A stretch of DNA of 64,000 nt from Adiantum capillus-veneris. Lineage: Eukaryota; Streptophyta; Polypodiopsida; Polypodiales; Pteridaceae. The notes beneath the pieces were generated by a model. It searched no databases. It saw nothing but the letters and a program-made list of their open reading frames with translations, and was not told where the DNA came from. How positions within the stretch are numbered: the first letter of the stretch is position 1; the number at the start of each line of letters is the position of its first letter. The stretch covers positions 149,153,850-149,217,849 of the forward strand of contig CM043949.1 of assembly GCA_014529385.2 (NCBI GenBank), in the 5' to 3' direction. A program made the position numbers and the translations under genes. Shown here piece after piece: positions 23,464-34,399 of this stretch.

Positions 23464-25374
23464 TTAGCGGGAAACCACATGTCCCATTAGGTGTCCCTTC
23501 CAAACCAGAAATACTGATTTAAATGGATTCAAGCAAATCCTTTTCTCTTGACAGCGTTTAAAAACCATTTCTAGGAATAGAAGGTGTTGTTCCTCAGCTG
23601 AATAGACAGTGAAGTCATCCATGAAAATGGCGAGGAACCGATAAAGAAATTCATTAAACATCTCCATCATACATCGCTGAAAAGTAGCTGGTGCATTGCA
23701 CAGGCCAAAAGGCATCACCAAATACATGAATGCTCCCCACTCAGTGATGAAAGTGGTCTTGGCCCTATCTTCCGGAGCAATCTGTAACTGGTTATAGCCG
23801 CTATAACCATTCATGAAGCTATACATCTCATATCCTGCGATTTCATCAAGCCATGTAAAAGGTAAGGGAAATGGATCCTTAATGTTATGGGCATTTAGTT
23901 TATTATAGTCGACACAAACCCTTAATTTCCCATTCTTCTTAGGAGCGAAAACTATTGGAAATAACCAATCACTGCTTGCTACTTCCGTAATGAACCCAGC
24001 CTTGAGAAGATTATCAATCTCCTCCTTGACCTTCTTTGCATAGTTAGGGTTCATCCGGTATCTTTGTAGTCTGACTGGCCTAGCGTCCGGTTTTAGTGGT
24101 ATTCGGTGCTGACAGACTTCAGGATCTACTCCCTTCAAATCTGTATGTTCCCAGGCAAATACATCTTTATAGTTCTGGAACATTATCCGTGCCTTTTCCT
24201 TCATTGCCGGTTTCAGGTGCTTGTTGACTTTGATCATTCTGGGATTTTCCTGTGATCCCAAGTTCCATTCCTCTACTTCCTCATCATCTGGAAGCAACCA
24301 GTTGGGTCCCCCTCCTTTTCGTTTGTTCGACTCTTTAGCATAGTCCCAAGAAGGCCCATTCATTTCTGAATCATTATTCTGATCAGGTGGATATTCTTCT
24401 GGACATGTTGATTCTTCCATTATATCAGTATCAGATGGCTCCTCCATTCTTCGAGTTAGCTGAACGGTTCTTTCCCCTATATTGACTTCAGTGAATTGGT
24501 CAGGGAATTGTTTCTTCTGCTTGTCAACTTGCTCTTTGTTTAGTAGGACTGCATTCAAATCAATTTCTGCCAAAGGAAAGATGTTCATTGCTGCCAGCAT
24601 TCGCTCAATTTTCTTAGCTCGGTATTTCTGAGACAACTCCTTCGGCCTCAGTTCCTTTTTCCAGCTCCTGGTGTTGTTGGTCTGGATTTTGATTCTGCCA
24701 CTGGCCCCTTCTATGGTTAAAGTATGGTTTGCGTAGTCATGAACAACATGTGTTGTTCTTAACCATGGGCGGGCTAATAGCATTCCATATGCGCCCTGCA
24801 CATCCAAAACTAGGAAACTAGTTTTGAATTTCTCCCTCCCCACTCTTATCTGCATGTTTTCAATCATGCCCGTCGCTTGTATGACTCGATGATCTGCAAT
24901 TCTTACTTTGAATGGTGCTGATTTCATGTTGGTGATACCCATTCTTTGTTGAATATGGGCTCCCATTATATTGACTCCTGCTTCTCCATCTAGTATGACA
25001 CTTGAGAGAGGTTCCCACTGCTTCCTGACCTTGTAATCTACCTGAATAAGTGGAACTTCATCATCCCGGACCGCCTTCAGGTCTACTGTTCTGGTGTCTG
25101 TCTCACTCTTCCTATGCTGCCTGATTAAGCTGGCCACCTCAGGTAAGGTCTTTCTTATATCCTCTAGCTCTACAGTCAGCTTCTGGATTCTATCACAAAT
25201 TTTCACCTGAATTTCCTCTTGCTCCTGGTCAAATTGATGGTAAGAGCTTGAAGAGCTAGTGTTCTCATACTGCCATTCTTCTTTAGCAGTACTTCTACTC
25301 TTTCCTTCCTCTTCCATCTCACCAGCTAGTCTATGTACCACAGCCAACATGGTCTCTATCATGGCCGGTACTGA
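23464..25374 (-). pseudogene. Gypsy A protease and reverse transcriptase
   Basis: The frame opens in a charged linker. A retropepsin-like region contains SSVILDGEAGVNIMG, where the usual D-S/T-G is D-G-E, and MLLARPWL. RT follows at about 23470-24070 with AGFITEVASSDWLFPIVFAPKKNGKLRVCVDYNKLN, written here only as landmarks: GFITEV, LRVCVDYNKLN, NGYSGYNQLQIAPEDR, FGLCNAPATFQRCM and IFMDDFTVYS. It ends at GHLMGHVVSR, directly at the 5' LTR of element B. The RT thumb and RNase H that should follow are missing from the other side of element B as well. Confidence 0.9.
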
Positions 25375-27171
25375 CTAATCTTTATCAGTCGATTGGGCTG
25401 GTATCTTCTGAATGACTCTAGCCTCGGAACTTTTTGGCTGCTCTGGCAGCTGCTTAGCTAAATCCTATGTGATTTTAGCTGCTAGTTCCCGCTACTCTTG
25501 CCACTCATCTACAACCTTTTCCCTACCCTTGGCCTTCCAAACTTCCCTTTGTTGGGCCCACTTGCTGCTGTTGGAGTTGGCTGGTACTTCTGAAATGTCT
25601 GGAATCTCTTCAATGATCACTCCTTTGCTCCTCGTAACTAATCTGACTGGGACTCGCTCTGGTGCCTTAGCCTCATTAGCAGTTGTTACCGGTGCATCTG
25701 GACATTGGGCTGCAAAATGACCATACTTCCCACAGGTATAGCAATTCATGCTTCTGGTCTGGAAGTTGCCTCTTCCTCTTCCTTTGCCCATTCCTAGTTG
25801 GTGTCTGCCTCGTCCTTGACCAATACCACTGGTACCTGGTCCTTCCTCTTGGGCTACTTTGATTGGCTCTGTCTTCACGGGTTCAATGTAGGCAACCACT
25901 GATAGATCCTTTCCTTTCTTAAAATGGTGAATTCGGATGCCACAATTATTCCATAGGTGACCAAAGGCCTTGTAGTAGGTACATTGTGGGCATTCCGTGG
26001 AGATGTGGTCCTTGGATTTACATCTTGAACACCAAGTCTCCATCTTCCGGACCGGCTGTCTTGTGTGGCTAATCTCTGCAATCTGCCTAGCCATTTCTTC
26101 AATTTTCCTGGTCCATGATCCTTTCTTTGATTTGTCATTTGTCCGTTCATTGGAACTGCTCTCGGAACCGCTGGACGTTGCATTGGAATCAGAAGCTTCA
26201 GTAGCCGAACTACTGCTACTGGTCCTTCGCTTCTTGTGGCTTTTTTCTTTCTTAGCCTGCTGTTCCAGTTTTATTGCTCGCTGGACCAGGTCATTGAATT
26301 TCTTTGTAGGGGCTGGTACTTCTTGTTCTCTCAGCTTCTTGCTTCTGAACCCATTTAGAAACCACGCCCTTAATCTTTTCTCAGACGGTGGTTCTTGCAG
26401 TTGTCTGGTCAGTTCTTTGATCTTTTCTACATAGCTGCGGACTAACAAATTCCGCTGTTTGATCTGATCCAATTCATAGAGAATATCCTCATCTCCTCGA
26501 TTGTCGGAATATTCCAACCTGAAGGCCTTAAGTAATTTATTATATGATTTCAATTGGCACGCAGGGTAATGGTAATACCATTTCCTTGCTGCTTCCTTCA
26601 AGGTTTGTGGAAAGTATTCCCCCCAATCATCTTCATCAATGTTTTTTAGTTCAGCATACTGCTCAAAAGCTTGTATGTGAACATCAGGATCATCCTTTTT
26701 CCCTCTTTTGAACATGTGAAAGGAAATCTTCAGGGAAGCGGAGTAATCATGTCGATTACTGCTAATTCCACCAGTTCGCTTCTTGGCTTCAAACTGACGC
26801 TTGGGAGCCTTCTTGCAGTTGTCAGTGTTAGCATCCCAATCAATCTCTGTCTCTGTCTCAGTCTCAGTATCCTCTCTATTTTGTCTGCTAGAAGTTCGGT
26901 GACTTCCCTTTCTTCCTTTGATATGCTCATCATTCTGGCGAGACTGAGAACTCTTGGAACTCTTTGTCTTTCGTGCTTCCCGTTCTGCCCGTCTGCGTCA
27001 AGAATGACTGGAATGCTGTGAGTCCTGCGCCTCATCAGCCTGACTATGCTCCTCCGGAGCCTCAGTGTCAGTCATTTTCTCTTGCTTGGGATCAGACTCT
27101 CTTCCTGACTCCTCAGGAATGGGGTCCACACGATTGGTAGATTTCCGACCACGATTGGATTTTGGTGCCAT
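25375..27171 (-). pseudogene. Gypsy A gag with zinc knuckles
   Basis: The likely start is the ATG at 27171 (MAPKSNRGRKS). After a charged N-terminal region the capsid-like part includes AARKWYYHYPA and SYNKLLKAFRLEY. A Lys/Ser-rich linker leads to CCHC motifs: CSRCKSKDHISTEC and CYTCGKYGHFAAQC fit C-x2-C-x4-H-x4-C, and an irregular one lies between them. One frame runs from here into the protease-RT segment, interrupted by TGA at 26998 and TAG at 25492, 25465 and 25375. Each could be a single changed Arg or Gln codon. Confidence 0.85.
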
Positions 27172-27244
27172 TGCTGAAAACTTCAAATGGGAGAAGAGTC
27201 TTACAGTCAACGAGCTTCAGCTCTAGCCACCGTGATCGCCAACA

Positions 27245-27707
27245 TGGAATTGGAGTTGATCTCTTGAGACAACTAATTCCAATGTTGAAGGATTTCAGGT
27301 ACTTAGAGTAGGAAGAGTCAGATAGCAGACTAGACAGAAATCAGTGACCAAACGGAAATATGAATACTGAAATGAGAATCAGACTTAAAGACTGGAATAA
27401 AGTTCAGACTCAGATTCAAAAGACTATTGAGAAGTCAGTATCACTGGAATATATATATATCATGATTGAGATTACAGTGAATATGATTACAGAGAGAGAG
27501 AGAGAAAGTGTAGCCGATAATATTGCCACTGATGCTCAAGTGCAATTATAGCTCAATGCGCTAATAAAAGTGATAACAATTGCCAACCCTATATCAAAGT
27601 AATGGACCCTATTTATATGCTTCGGGTTTACCGTAGTAATTACTAAGTGATTCACTGCCCATCTTCTAAGAACACGTTCCCACATGGTGACGCGCCAGCC
27701 CTCTACA
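27245..27707 (-). repeat. Gypsy A 5' LTR
   Basis: 463 bp, paired with 8828-9242. The LTR edge on the minus strand is CCAATTCCA, followed by TGTTGGCGATCACGG. The primer-binding site probably begins at the TGG three bases in, but I could not assign the tRNA. Confidence 0.95.
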
Positions 27708-27712
27708 TACAT
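27708..27712. repeat. Target-site duplication of gypsy A, right copy
   Basis: TACAT, identical to 8823-8827. Confidence 0.95.
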
Positions 27713-27836
27713 ATACTATTTTTTCATTGGGAGTGTCTCCCCTTTTTTATTTTTGTAGCCCTTCCTAGTAGAGGTGGTTGTAGCCCTATGGGCAATTTCA
27801 TTAATTAATAGAATAATCTTTTTTGAAAAAAAAAGG
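27713..27836 (+). mobile_element. LINE 3' end with A-tract
   Basis: The DNA displaced by gypsy A resumes here. It reads like a LINE 3' untranslated end: a TTTTTATTTTTGTAGCCC stretch, a GTAGCCCT repeat, then AATAGAATAATC and a run of nine or ten A near 27826-27836. With the ORF2 remains at 6790-8822 it makes one interrupted LINE on the plus strand. No target duplication could be identified. Confidence 0.6.
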
Positions 27837-28554
27837 AGAAGAATCTCTATGTTGACGTAACCTCCACTGAAGGGTGGGCGTTTTGATGTAGGGGTGCCCC
27901 TCTTGCCTTGCAAGAGCGAGGTGTGGTGAATTGAGAGTGTGTCTCTCTTGAGTGGCTTGATGAAAGTGGGTGCTTAGCTCTACATATTAACCTCTCTTCA
28001 TCTTGGTTTGAGGTACGGTATCCATGTTATGTGCAGTTCCCTATGGTGCAAATAGTCGAGGATAGACTAGACGCTTCAATTCCTGGCTTGTACATATGAA
28101 CTAGTACAAGGTTTTCCCCAAGTTTTCTAAAAAACTTTCTCATCTTTTAATTTTAACTTTGTAGTTTTTCAAATTGGGCTTGATTTGGATGGGTTTTGGT
28201 CAAAATATGTGTGTATATAGGAGCATTTATGGCGTCTCTACCAGCATGGAAGGGCATTTGAAAAGAAGTGAAGCCCTTGGTCCTATAAGCAAAAGAACAT
28301 AGATTTTCATGTTTTTCTCTAAACTTTTTCCTTTGGTTTTTTTATCCCTTTGCTTCTTTTGATGCATCCAAGTATAGTGGGAGTTGTAACGGTGTAGAGG
28401 GAACCTAGTCGAGGCTAGTTGAGGTTGAGTGTGAGTGCGGCTATCAAAAACTGTGAGCGAGGATCAACCCATATTATCTTGAGAGATCTATTCTCTTCAT
28501 CCTCTTTTCTTTGTGGTGGTGGTGTTGTAGAGGACAGGCCCCCAATCCTTCACA
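27837..28554. other. No gene recognised
   Basis: Short open frames only, with no known domain or transposon end. Confidence 0.5.
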
Positions 28555-28675
28555 CCACCCATACCAATTTGGATGATTGTGAGACTTTACACGGGTGGGG
28601 GTGAGCACCATTCCCCCTCTCAAAGTTGCACAACCATCCAAAACGGTATGGGTGTTCAAGGCTTATATCATGCGT
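28555..28675. repeat. Inverted-repeat (foldback/MITE-like) element, left part
   Basis: The arm CCCATACCAATTTGGATGAT is answered in inverted orientation by CAACCATCCAAAACGGTATG (28631-28650). The spacer is CACCATTCCCCC-like. The same layout occurs at 42814-42975. Gypsy C begins at 28676, inside this element. Confidence 0.65.
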
Positions 28676-29676
28676 TGTCGTGTCGTGGAACATTCATTAT
28701 GTGAAACTAGAATATCTACCTCACTCTCAATGATTTTGTTATGTGGGACCAAATGCTATAATGTACATAGTGTGATATATGCAAAAATAAATGCCACAGT
28801 TGTAGTCGTGTACATACCTTGGCGGGCATCGAGGCCCTAGACATGGAACTATCACATGCTTTTTCACATAAATATATTCCTATTTTGCTTTAGAAATGTA
28901 TAAATGTGAAGTGTATTGAAGTGGCACGCTCGTTTTGACTAGAAAGTTCAATGTGCGCAATCTCCGCCGAAAATAGCAAGTTTCATGCACGGGCGTAAAA
29001 GACGTCTCCAAAGTGCTTACCAAGTGGAAAAATGAGATTCAACATGAAATTTGATCCCAATGGATTTTTCCACAAATTTAGGGATTTTTCCCAGCTCGTC
29101 TAAGCTCTTTACGGACAAAAAGGGAAATTTTTGGGCTAAAAATGGCTAAAATTGACAATAAAATGGTCAAAACAGCCTAAAGATAGCTCATAATAGCTCA
29201 AAATGCCACATCAAAGACGGTTTTGTCTTTGCTCAAGTTGTGTGGGAAATTTCAGAGCCAAGAATGGGCTCATTTGGTGATATGAGTAAGGAGATACAAC
29301 CATTCCTTTACAGGGTGCTAGTGCAGTCCCGTGTTGCTTCCACCACATGGTTGAGGCTGTGTGGCCTCCAATTAGAGTTTTTTCTCCTAAAATAACTACT
29401 TCCAATTCTCGAATAAAGTACTAAAGCTTTCTTGAAATGTTCACAACCAATAATCGAAGCATAAATTTAGGGTTTTTAACAGGTCGAATGAGCACTGCAT
29501 CTGTGCAATTGGGAGCGAGGCTACACCTAATCTTCACGCACACAAGAGTTTTGAGTTAATCTGGGTTCCTTTTCAAAGTGTATCTTTCATGGCTGGATTT
29601 TTTTTTCTTTTTTGTTGTTTTTTCGGCTTCAAATCATCTATGCCTTGCTTGAATTTGCTATGAATCTTCATAGTCA
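28676..29676 (+). repeat. Gypsy C 5' LTR
   Basis: 1001 bp, about 85-90 percent identical by eye to the 3' copy. It is followed by GTGGCCCGACGC, a possible primer-binding site beginning TGG one base in; the tRNA is not identified. Confidence 0.9.
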
Positions 29677-29802
29677 GTGGCCCGACGCTTTCCTAGTCGC
29701 ACTGCGCACTTCTTGACACATTTTTGGTGAACCCGATGTGCAGTAGGCTAGGGTGAGGGTTCAAAAGCTTCAGTGAATATTTCAAATTAAAGCTTTAAAG
29801 CT

Positions 29803-30171
29803 ATGGAGAAACAAGAGCAACAAGGGGCTCGATTTGATCCAGTCACAATGCAATTGTTTCAAGATTTTGCGGTGTTTATGCTGTAGCACCAAGCTACAAA
29901 AAGGAGGGAGCTTTCATCAACCAAATTGCTTCAATATGTGGTGAAGAAAATGGACCATTTTGAAGTTAAATATGTAACAAAGTATCTTTGTGGTGTTGTA
30001 AAGGAGATGGAGCTACATCGAGTGCCTGAAGCGGAGATGGGGCAAAGTTTTGCACTAGCTGTGGTTCCCGAGATTAGAGAGCATGTAAGGGGAATTAGAA
30101 ACGAGCATGGGGCAACTTGGGAAGCATTCAAATTATCCTTGAAGGAAGAGTATTTAATGGAGGACTCCTAA
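29803..30171 (+). pseudogene. Gypsy C gag fragment
   Basis: The ATG at 29803 opens MEKQEQQGARFDP. A TAG at 29884 interrupts the frame, which then runs on through QYVVKKMDHFEVKYVTKYL and WEAFKLSLKEEYL to a stop at 30171. The rest of gag is shifted out of frame. The assignment as gag rests on position and on this capsid-like segment. Confidence 0.6.
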
Positions 30172-30590
30172 ATATGGAACAAGGCTTAAAGACTAATTGG
30201 AATGAAGTTGAAGATGCCATTTTGCTGCTAACTAAGCGACAACGACAAAGAGACAAGATGATAGTCAACCATACTCACGTCCCAATTGTTCCCAAGAGTC
30301 CTATAAAGCTTGTGATTGTGGTTCCAAAGAGTGAAATTCCATTCTAGATGATATTTCAAGGGAATGCAAGAGCTCAAGTTAAAGCTTACAAGGCTAGGAA
30401 AAAAGGGGCAACCATCAGGTCAATCTACAGGGCAACGGCCTCAAACTAGAGAAGGCTTTGTCAATAGATACATATGGTGTGATAGTATTAACCATGCAAG
30501 GAGGGATTGTGAAAGTTTTTAAGATGCTTTGACAAAGAGCTTGTTTTCTTTAAAGATGGAAAAATCCACTTAAGTGAAACAGGTAAGCTC

Positions 30591-31415
30591 TTGGAGACAA
30601 ACTTTGGCAAAGGTGGGATGAAGAAACTAGTTGAGGACATGCCTACTAGCCATGCCATCTCAATGGTTGAGGCAGCTACCTATGGGTTGAAGGTGGATCC
30701 TATTAAGAAAAAAGGATCAGTCAAGGTTGGAGAAAAGGAACCTAATGGTATTGAAGAGCTATGGCCATGTGCTATAGAATCTGCTATGAAGGGTAAAATG
30801 ACTACAGAGGTTCTACATGAAGCTAGAGACTGCATTCGTGTTGAAACATGTTGGAGCGACCATGTGGACTCTTTGTCAATGCATTCATACATTGCCAAAC
30901 GTCAAGCCAATGAGGCCATTGTTGAAGAGAAACATAGGCATGAGAATAGGGATGAAGGGCCTTTAAAACAGGCAACGAGGAGTGGAGGCATAAATGACAC
31001 AGTGCCTCCTAGATCACCTTCCCCGCAACAAATGCCTATCCCTGAAGTGCCTATGCAAGAAGCCTCTAAAGAAAAGAAGAGGGAGGCAACAAAAGCTAAA
31101 GCAAAGGGTCCGGCCTAGCAACTCCAATCTGACATAGAGTCGAAAACTAATCTCAAAAAGGTTTTGGAAGAGAGGATTTTGAATAGTAAGGTGGAATGTA
31201 CCTTGGTTGAGGTCCTTGGTATAGCAAAGTGGGAACCCCACGAAGAAATAATTGATATCATAAAGAGGAAGCGACATTATCTTACTGAATCTATCCATGT
31301 ACAAGGTAAAGAGGATACTTTAAATGCTTAGGGTGTACAATTCTATGGGGAGCAAGCTGAAGAAACTGTTGTTGGATGCTATAAGCCTAGGGGAGGAGTA
31401 AAACACATTCACTTC
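30591..31415 (+). pseudogene. Gypsy C linker between gag and protease
   Basis: A hydrophilic frame of about 275 codons that leads directly, in the same frame, into the protease segment at 31416. It is interrupted by TAG at 31116 and 31329. It contains a Pro-rich patch and a Lys/Ala-rich patch near 31020-31110. No enzyme motif is visible. Confidence 0.55.
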
Positions 31416-31963
31416 TTGGATGATGAAGATGAAGTTGAGACCACTCACAAGAGCTACTACTTAAAGAGTCACTCGGCAAGAGCAACTACTGAGATCCTGG
31501 TAAAAGTGGGAAACTTGGAAGAGCCATACATTGTGTTGATAGATCATGGGTCAAAAATTCACCTCATGTCAAATAGCCTTTATCAAAAAGGAAAATGGAC
31601 AATTGATATACATCAAGGATGGATGACTTGTGTAGCAAACAACTCATCAGGGGAGTTGTATGGAGCTTGTCCAAATGTAAAGGTCACTATAGGGGATGTG
31701 AAGATAAATAAAATTTCTTTGTGCATGAAATTTCTACATACCCTCTTATCCTTTGGCAGCCATACATCACCAAGGTAATGGAGAATGGGTCAGATTATGC
31801 TATGATAAGGAACAAGGATGGGAAGCGTAAAGTACAATTCCTTACTGTTTGTGTGGACCATGAAAGGAATCATGAAAGTCTTAGAGAGCAACCCTTGCCA
31901 AAGACAAACCAAGAATTCAAGGACTACAGGGATATGAGGGGTTTTGGCCATGTACCATTGTAG
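31416..31963 (+). pseudogene. Gypsy C aspartic protease
   Basis: The segment contains YIVLIDHGSKIHLMS, the retropepsin active-site loop with D-H-G in place of D-S/T-G. Substitution of the second residue should weaken or abolish activity. A frameshift near 31720-31770 moves the remainder to another frame, and the end merges into the RT linker. Confidence 0.7.
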
Positions 31964-32170
31964 AGTAGGATTGCAGTGGTACAAGAAGAGAAAAGTTATC
32001 GCATGATGTATATGCAAAGGAAATGTTTTCTACAGGTTTTATAGGATTAACAGACTATGGATCTATTGCTTTTACAAAGTGCGAGTACTTAAAGCGGTGT
32101 GAACGACAACATGTAAATACTGTACAAGGAGGTTTGAAGATGAATGGTTTGCGAGAACATGATGAATGCA

Positions 32171-32628
32171 TTGCAGGTGTGTTTGATGAGTGTTCGTTTG
32201 TGGATACTATGCAAGACTTGGAGTCTTTAGTGGATTGCAATTTGCGTATGGAAAGTCAAATTGTGAGAGTTTTCTCAATAGAAATGTACAAAGTCATTGA
32301 GGATTTCAAAAATTCTCAAGGTGTTCATGTATGAGTGGAGATTAAGTACAAGTCAGTGGCAAATAAAGTGAAACCAGTGGCATTACCTCTACCAAAAGAT
32401 TGCAGGTGTGTTTGATGAGTGTTCGTTTGTGGATACTATGCAAGACTTGGAGTCTTTAGTGGATTGCAATTTGCGTATGGAAAGTCAAATTGTGAGAGTT
32501 TTCTCAATAGAAATGTACAAAGTCATTGAGGATTTCAAAAATTCTCAAGGTGTTCATGTATGAGTGGAGATTAAGTACAAGTCAGTGGCAAATAAAGTGA
32601 AACCAGTGGCATTACCTCTACCAAAAGA
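32171..32628 (+). repeat. Tandem duplication, 2 x 229 bp, in gypsy C
   Basis: 32171-32399 and 32400-32628 are virtually identical; both begin TTGCAGGTGTGTTTGATGAG. 229 is not a multiple of three, so the duplication shifts the frame. Near identity makes it recent compared with the element's other damage. Confidence 0.95.
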
Positions 32629-32713
32629 TTTCACGAATAAGATGGAGCAAGTTGCTTTGCAACCTAGCCTTCATGACCCAAGAAAGATTGGACACAAGTT
32701 CACATAGAATTCT

Positions 32714-33773
32714 TTGAAGGAGTTAAAGGTTGGTTGTGATGAATGTTTGACAAAAGCTAAAAAGATATGCTTTGAATACCTGCTTGCCAAACACGAAAAA
32801 TATTTTTCATTTGAGCCGCATGAGATAGGGTGTGTTGAGCCATCCATTGTTGCTCCTATGGTGATCTTCACTATCCCTCATGTACCTTGGAACTTGAGGC
32901 CTATTCCGGTTCCAAAGGCCCATTTGCCAAAAATCATTGAATTGCTTAATGAAAAGATCAATTTGGGTATCTTGGAGACTTCTTGTGCTCCGTATTCAAA
33001 CAGGCGGTTCACCTTTCCAAAAAAAATTGGTTCTTTACGCTTTACTCAGAATATGCAACCTGTAAATAAGGTGCCAACCAAAAATGTGGGTACAAGGCCA
33101 ATTGTAGATGAATTTGCAGTGGCATTCGTAGGAAGGGAAATATATTCTATGGGAGATTCGTACTCACGGTATGATTAGTTCCATCTAGCAATGGAAAGTA
33201 GGGACTTGACTACCATGAGGACACCTTTGGTACTGGTAAGGATGTTCACCTTACCTCAGGGAGCAACTAATTCAGTTGCACATATGATGAATGGTATGAA
33301 CAAAGTCCTACATGACTTCATACCACAAACTACAATGCCTTTGTGATGTAAGTGATATAGATGTGGCTTTGAAATCGAGAGGGTGCCGCAAGTATGTGGC
33401 AAACCATATCAATGATTGTGATGAGATCTTGTTAAGATTGGAAGAAGTGAACCTTACCTTATCTGGGCAAAAGTTAGTGTTTGGTGTGAGCAAAGTTCTT
33501 ATTGTGGGACATGTGTGCGGGCCATATGGTAGAAGGCCTTGTCTTGCAGAGGTTGATGTAATTCAAAGAATGAAAGAGACATGTATTAATGTAATGAGTT
33601 GCATGTGTATTCTATGTTATCTGGATTCCACATTATGTGCCTGTGGCATAACCTTTGTATCAACTTTTGAGAAAATACCAAAAGTTTCAATGGGAAGAAA
33701 TGCACATCCATGCCATGAGAAAATTAAAGAAGTTGCAGCTTCTGTCTCCAACTTTGAGGAAAGAAAACTATAA
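32714..33773 (+). pseudogene. Gypsy C reverse transcriptase
   Basis: The segment reads IPVPKAHLPKIIELLNEK, then RFTFPKKIGSLRFTQNMQPV, VGTRPIVDEF and YSMGDSYSRYD, followed by TAG at 33176. Beyond it the same frame gives FHLAMESRDLTTMRTP and TLPQGATNSVAHMMNGMNKVL. The catalytic DD motif region near 33340 is destroyed by a frame change. The frame from 33312 resumes with KYVANHINDCDEILLRLEEVNLTL and VLIVGHVCGPYGRRP. Confidence 0.85.
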
Positions 33774-34269
33774 GTGTGGAAGATATGTAATTGTGAAAGT
33801 GGATATTAGCCCCACAGGAATTGAATGGGCGATTGGGCAAGATGATGATGATGGCAAGCGATATCTGGTGATATTTGGAGCAAAAGTCCTAAGTGATCGT
33901 CAATGCAACTATCCACAGATTAAAAAAAAAGAGTTATGGGTAATAGTCACAACTTTGAAATGTGACAAAGAGTATTTGATAGGATCAAATGTAATAGTGG
34001 AGACCGATTGTCTATCCCTTCTTGGAATGATCATAAGCTGCTCAACTCCCAACATTGCTATGTTGAGATGGATTGCCTACATAAAGTCCTTAAATCCAAA
34101 ATTTAAGCATATTGCAGGGAAAGATAATCTAGTTGCGGATATGCTTTCAAAAGCAAGGTATGAAAATGAAAAAGACATGGTTGTTGAGGGCGATGATGTA
34201 GACACACAGTTCTATAGTATCTCTCATGCCAAGGGTGATCATGTTTGCCTATCAAATGCACTTGAGTAA
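33774..34269 (+). pseudogene. Gypsy C RNase H
   Basis: In the frame from 33655 the segment reads VKVDISPTGIEWAIGQ (first Asp), then YPQIKKKELW (Glu), VIVETDCLSLLGMI (Asp) and HIAGKDNLVADMLSKARY (Asp). This is the standard RNase H order, and the frame ends at 34269 before integrase. Confidence 0.85.
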
Positions 34270-34399
34270 TTTACAGAGGACCTATATCAAGGTGACTAGT
34301 TGCTCAATTGGATTTTATCTGAGCACAGTGACAAGAAAAGAAGGGTGGACTGATCAAGAGTTCAAAAGAATATAGATAAAGGCCTATAGATACTTTTTG

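Larger units (their letters stand above)
8828..27707 (-). mobile_element. Ty3/gypsy element A (interrupted by element B)
   Basis: This is a complete LTR retrotransposon on the minus strand, bounded by LTRs that start TG and end CA and flanked by a perfect 5-bp duplication (TACAT). Without the 8.6-kb insertion of element B it is about 10.3 kb. The order in the direction of transcription is 5' LTR (27707-27245), gag, protease, RT, [element B], integrase, a long extra ORF, polypurine tract, 3' LTR (9242-8828). Integrase lies after RT, as in Ty3/gypsy. All coding parts carry stops or frameshifts, so this copy is not autonomous. It landed in the 3' part of a LINE. Confidence 0.95.
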
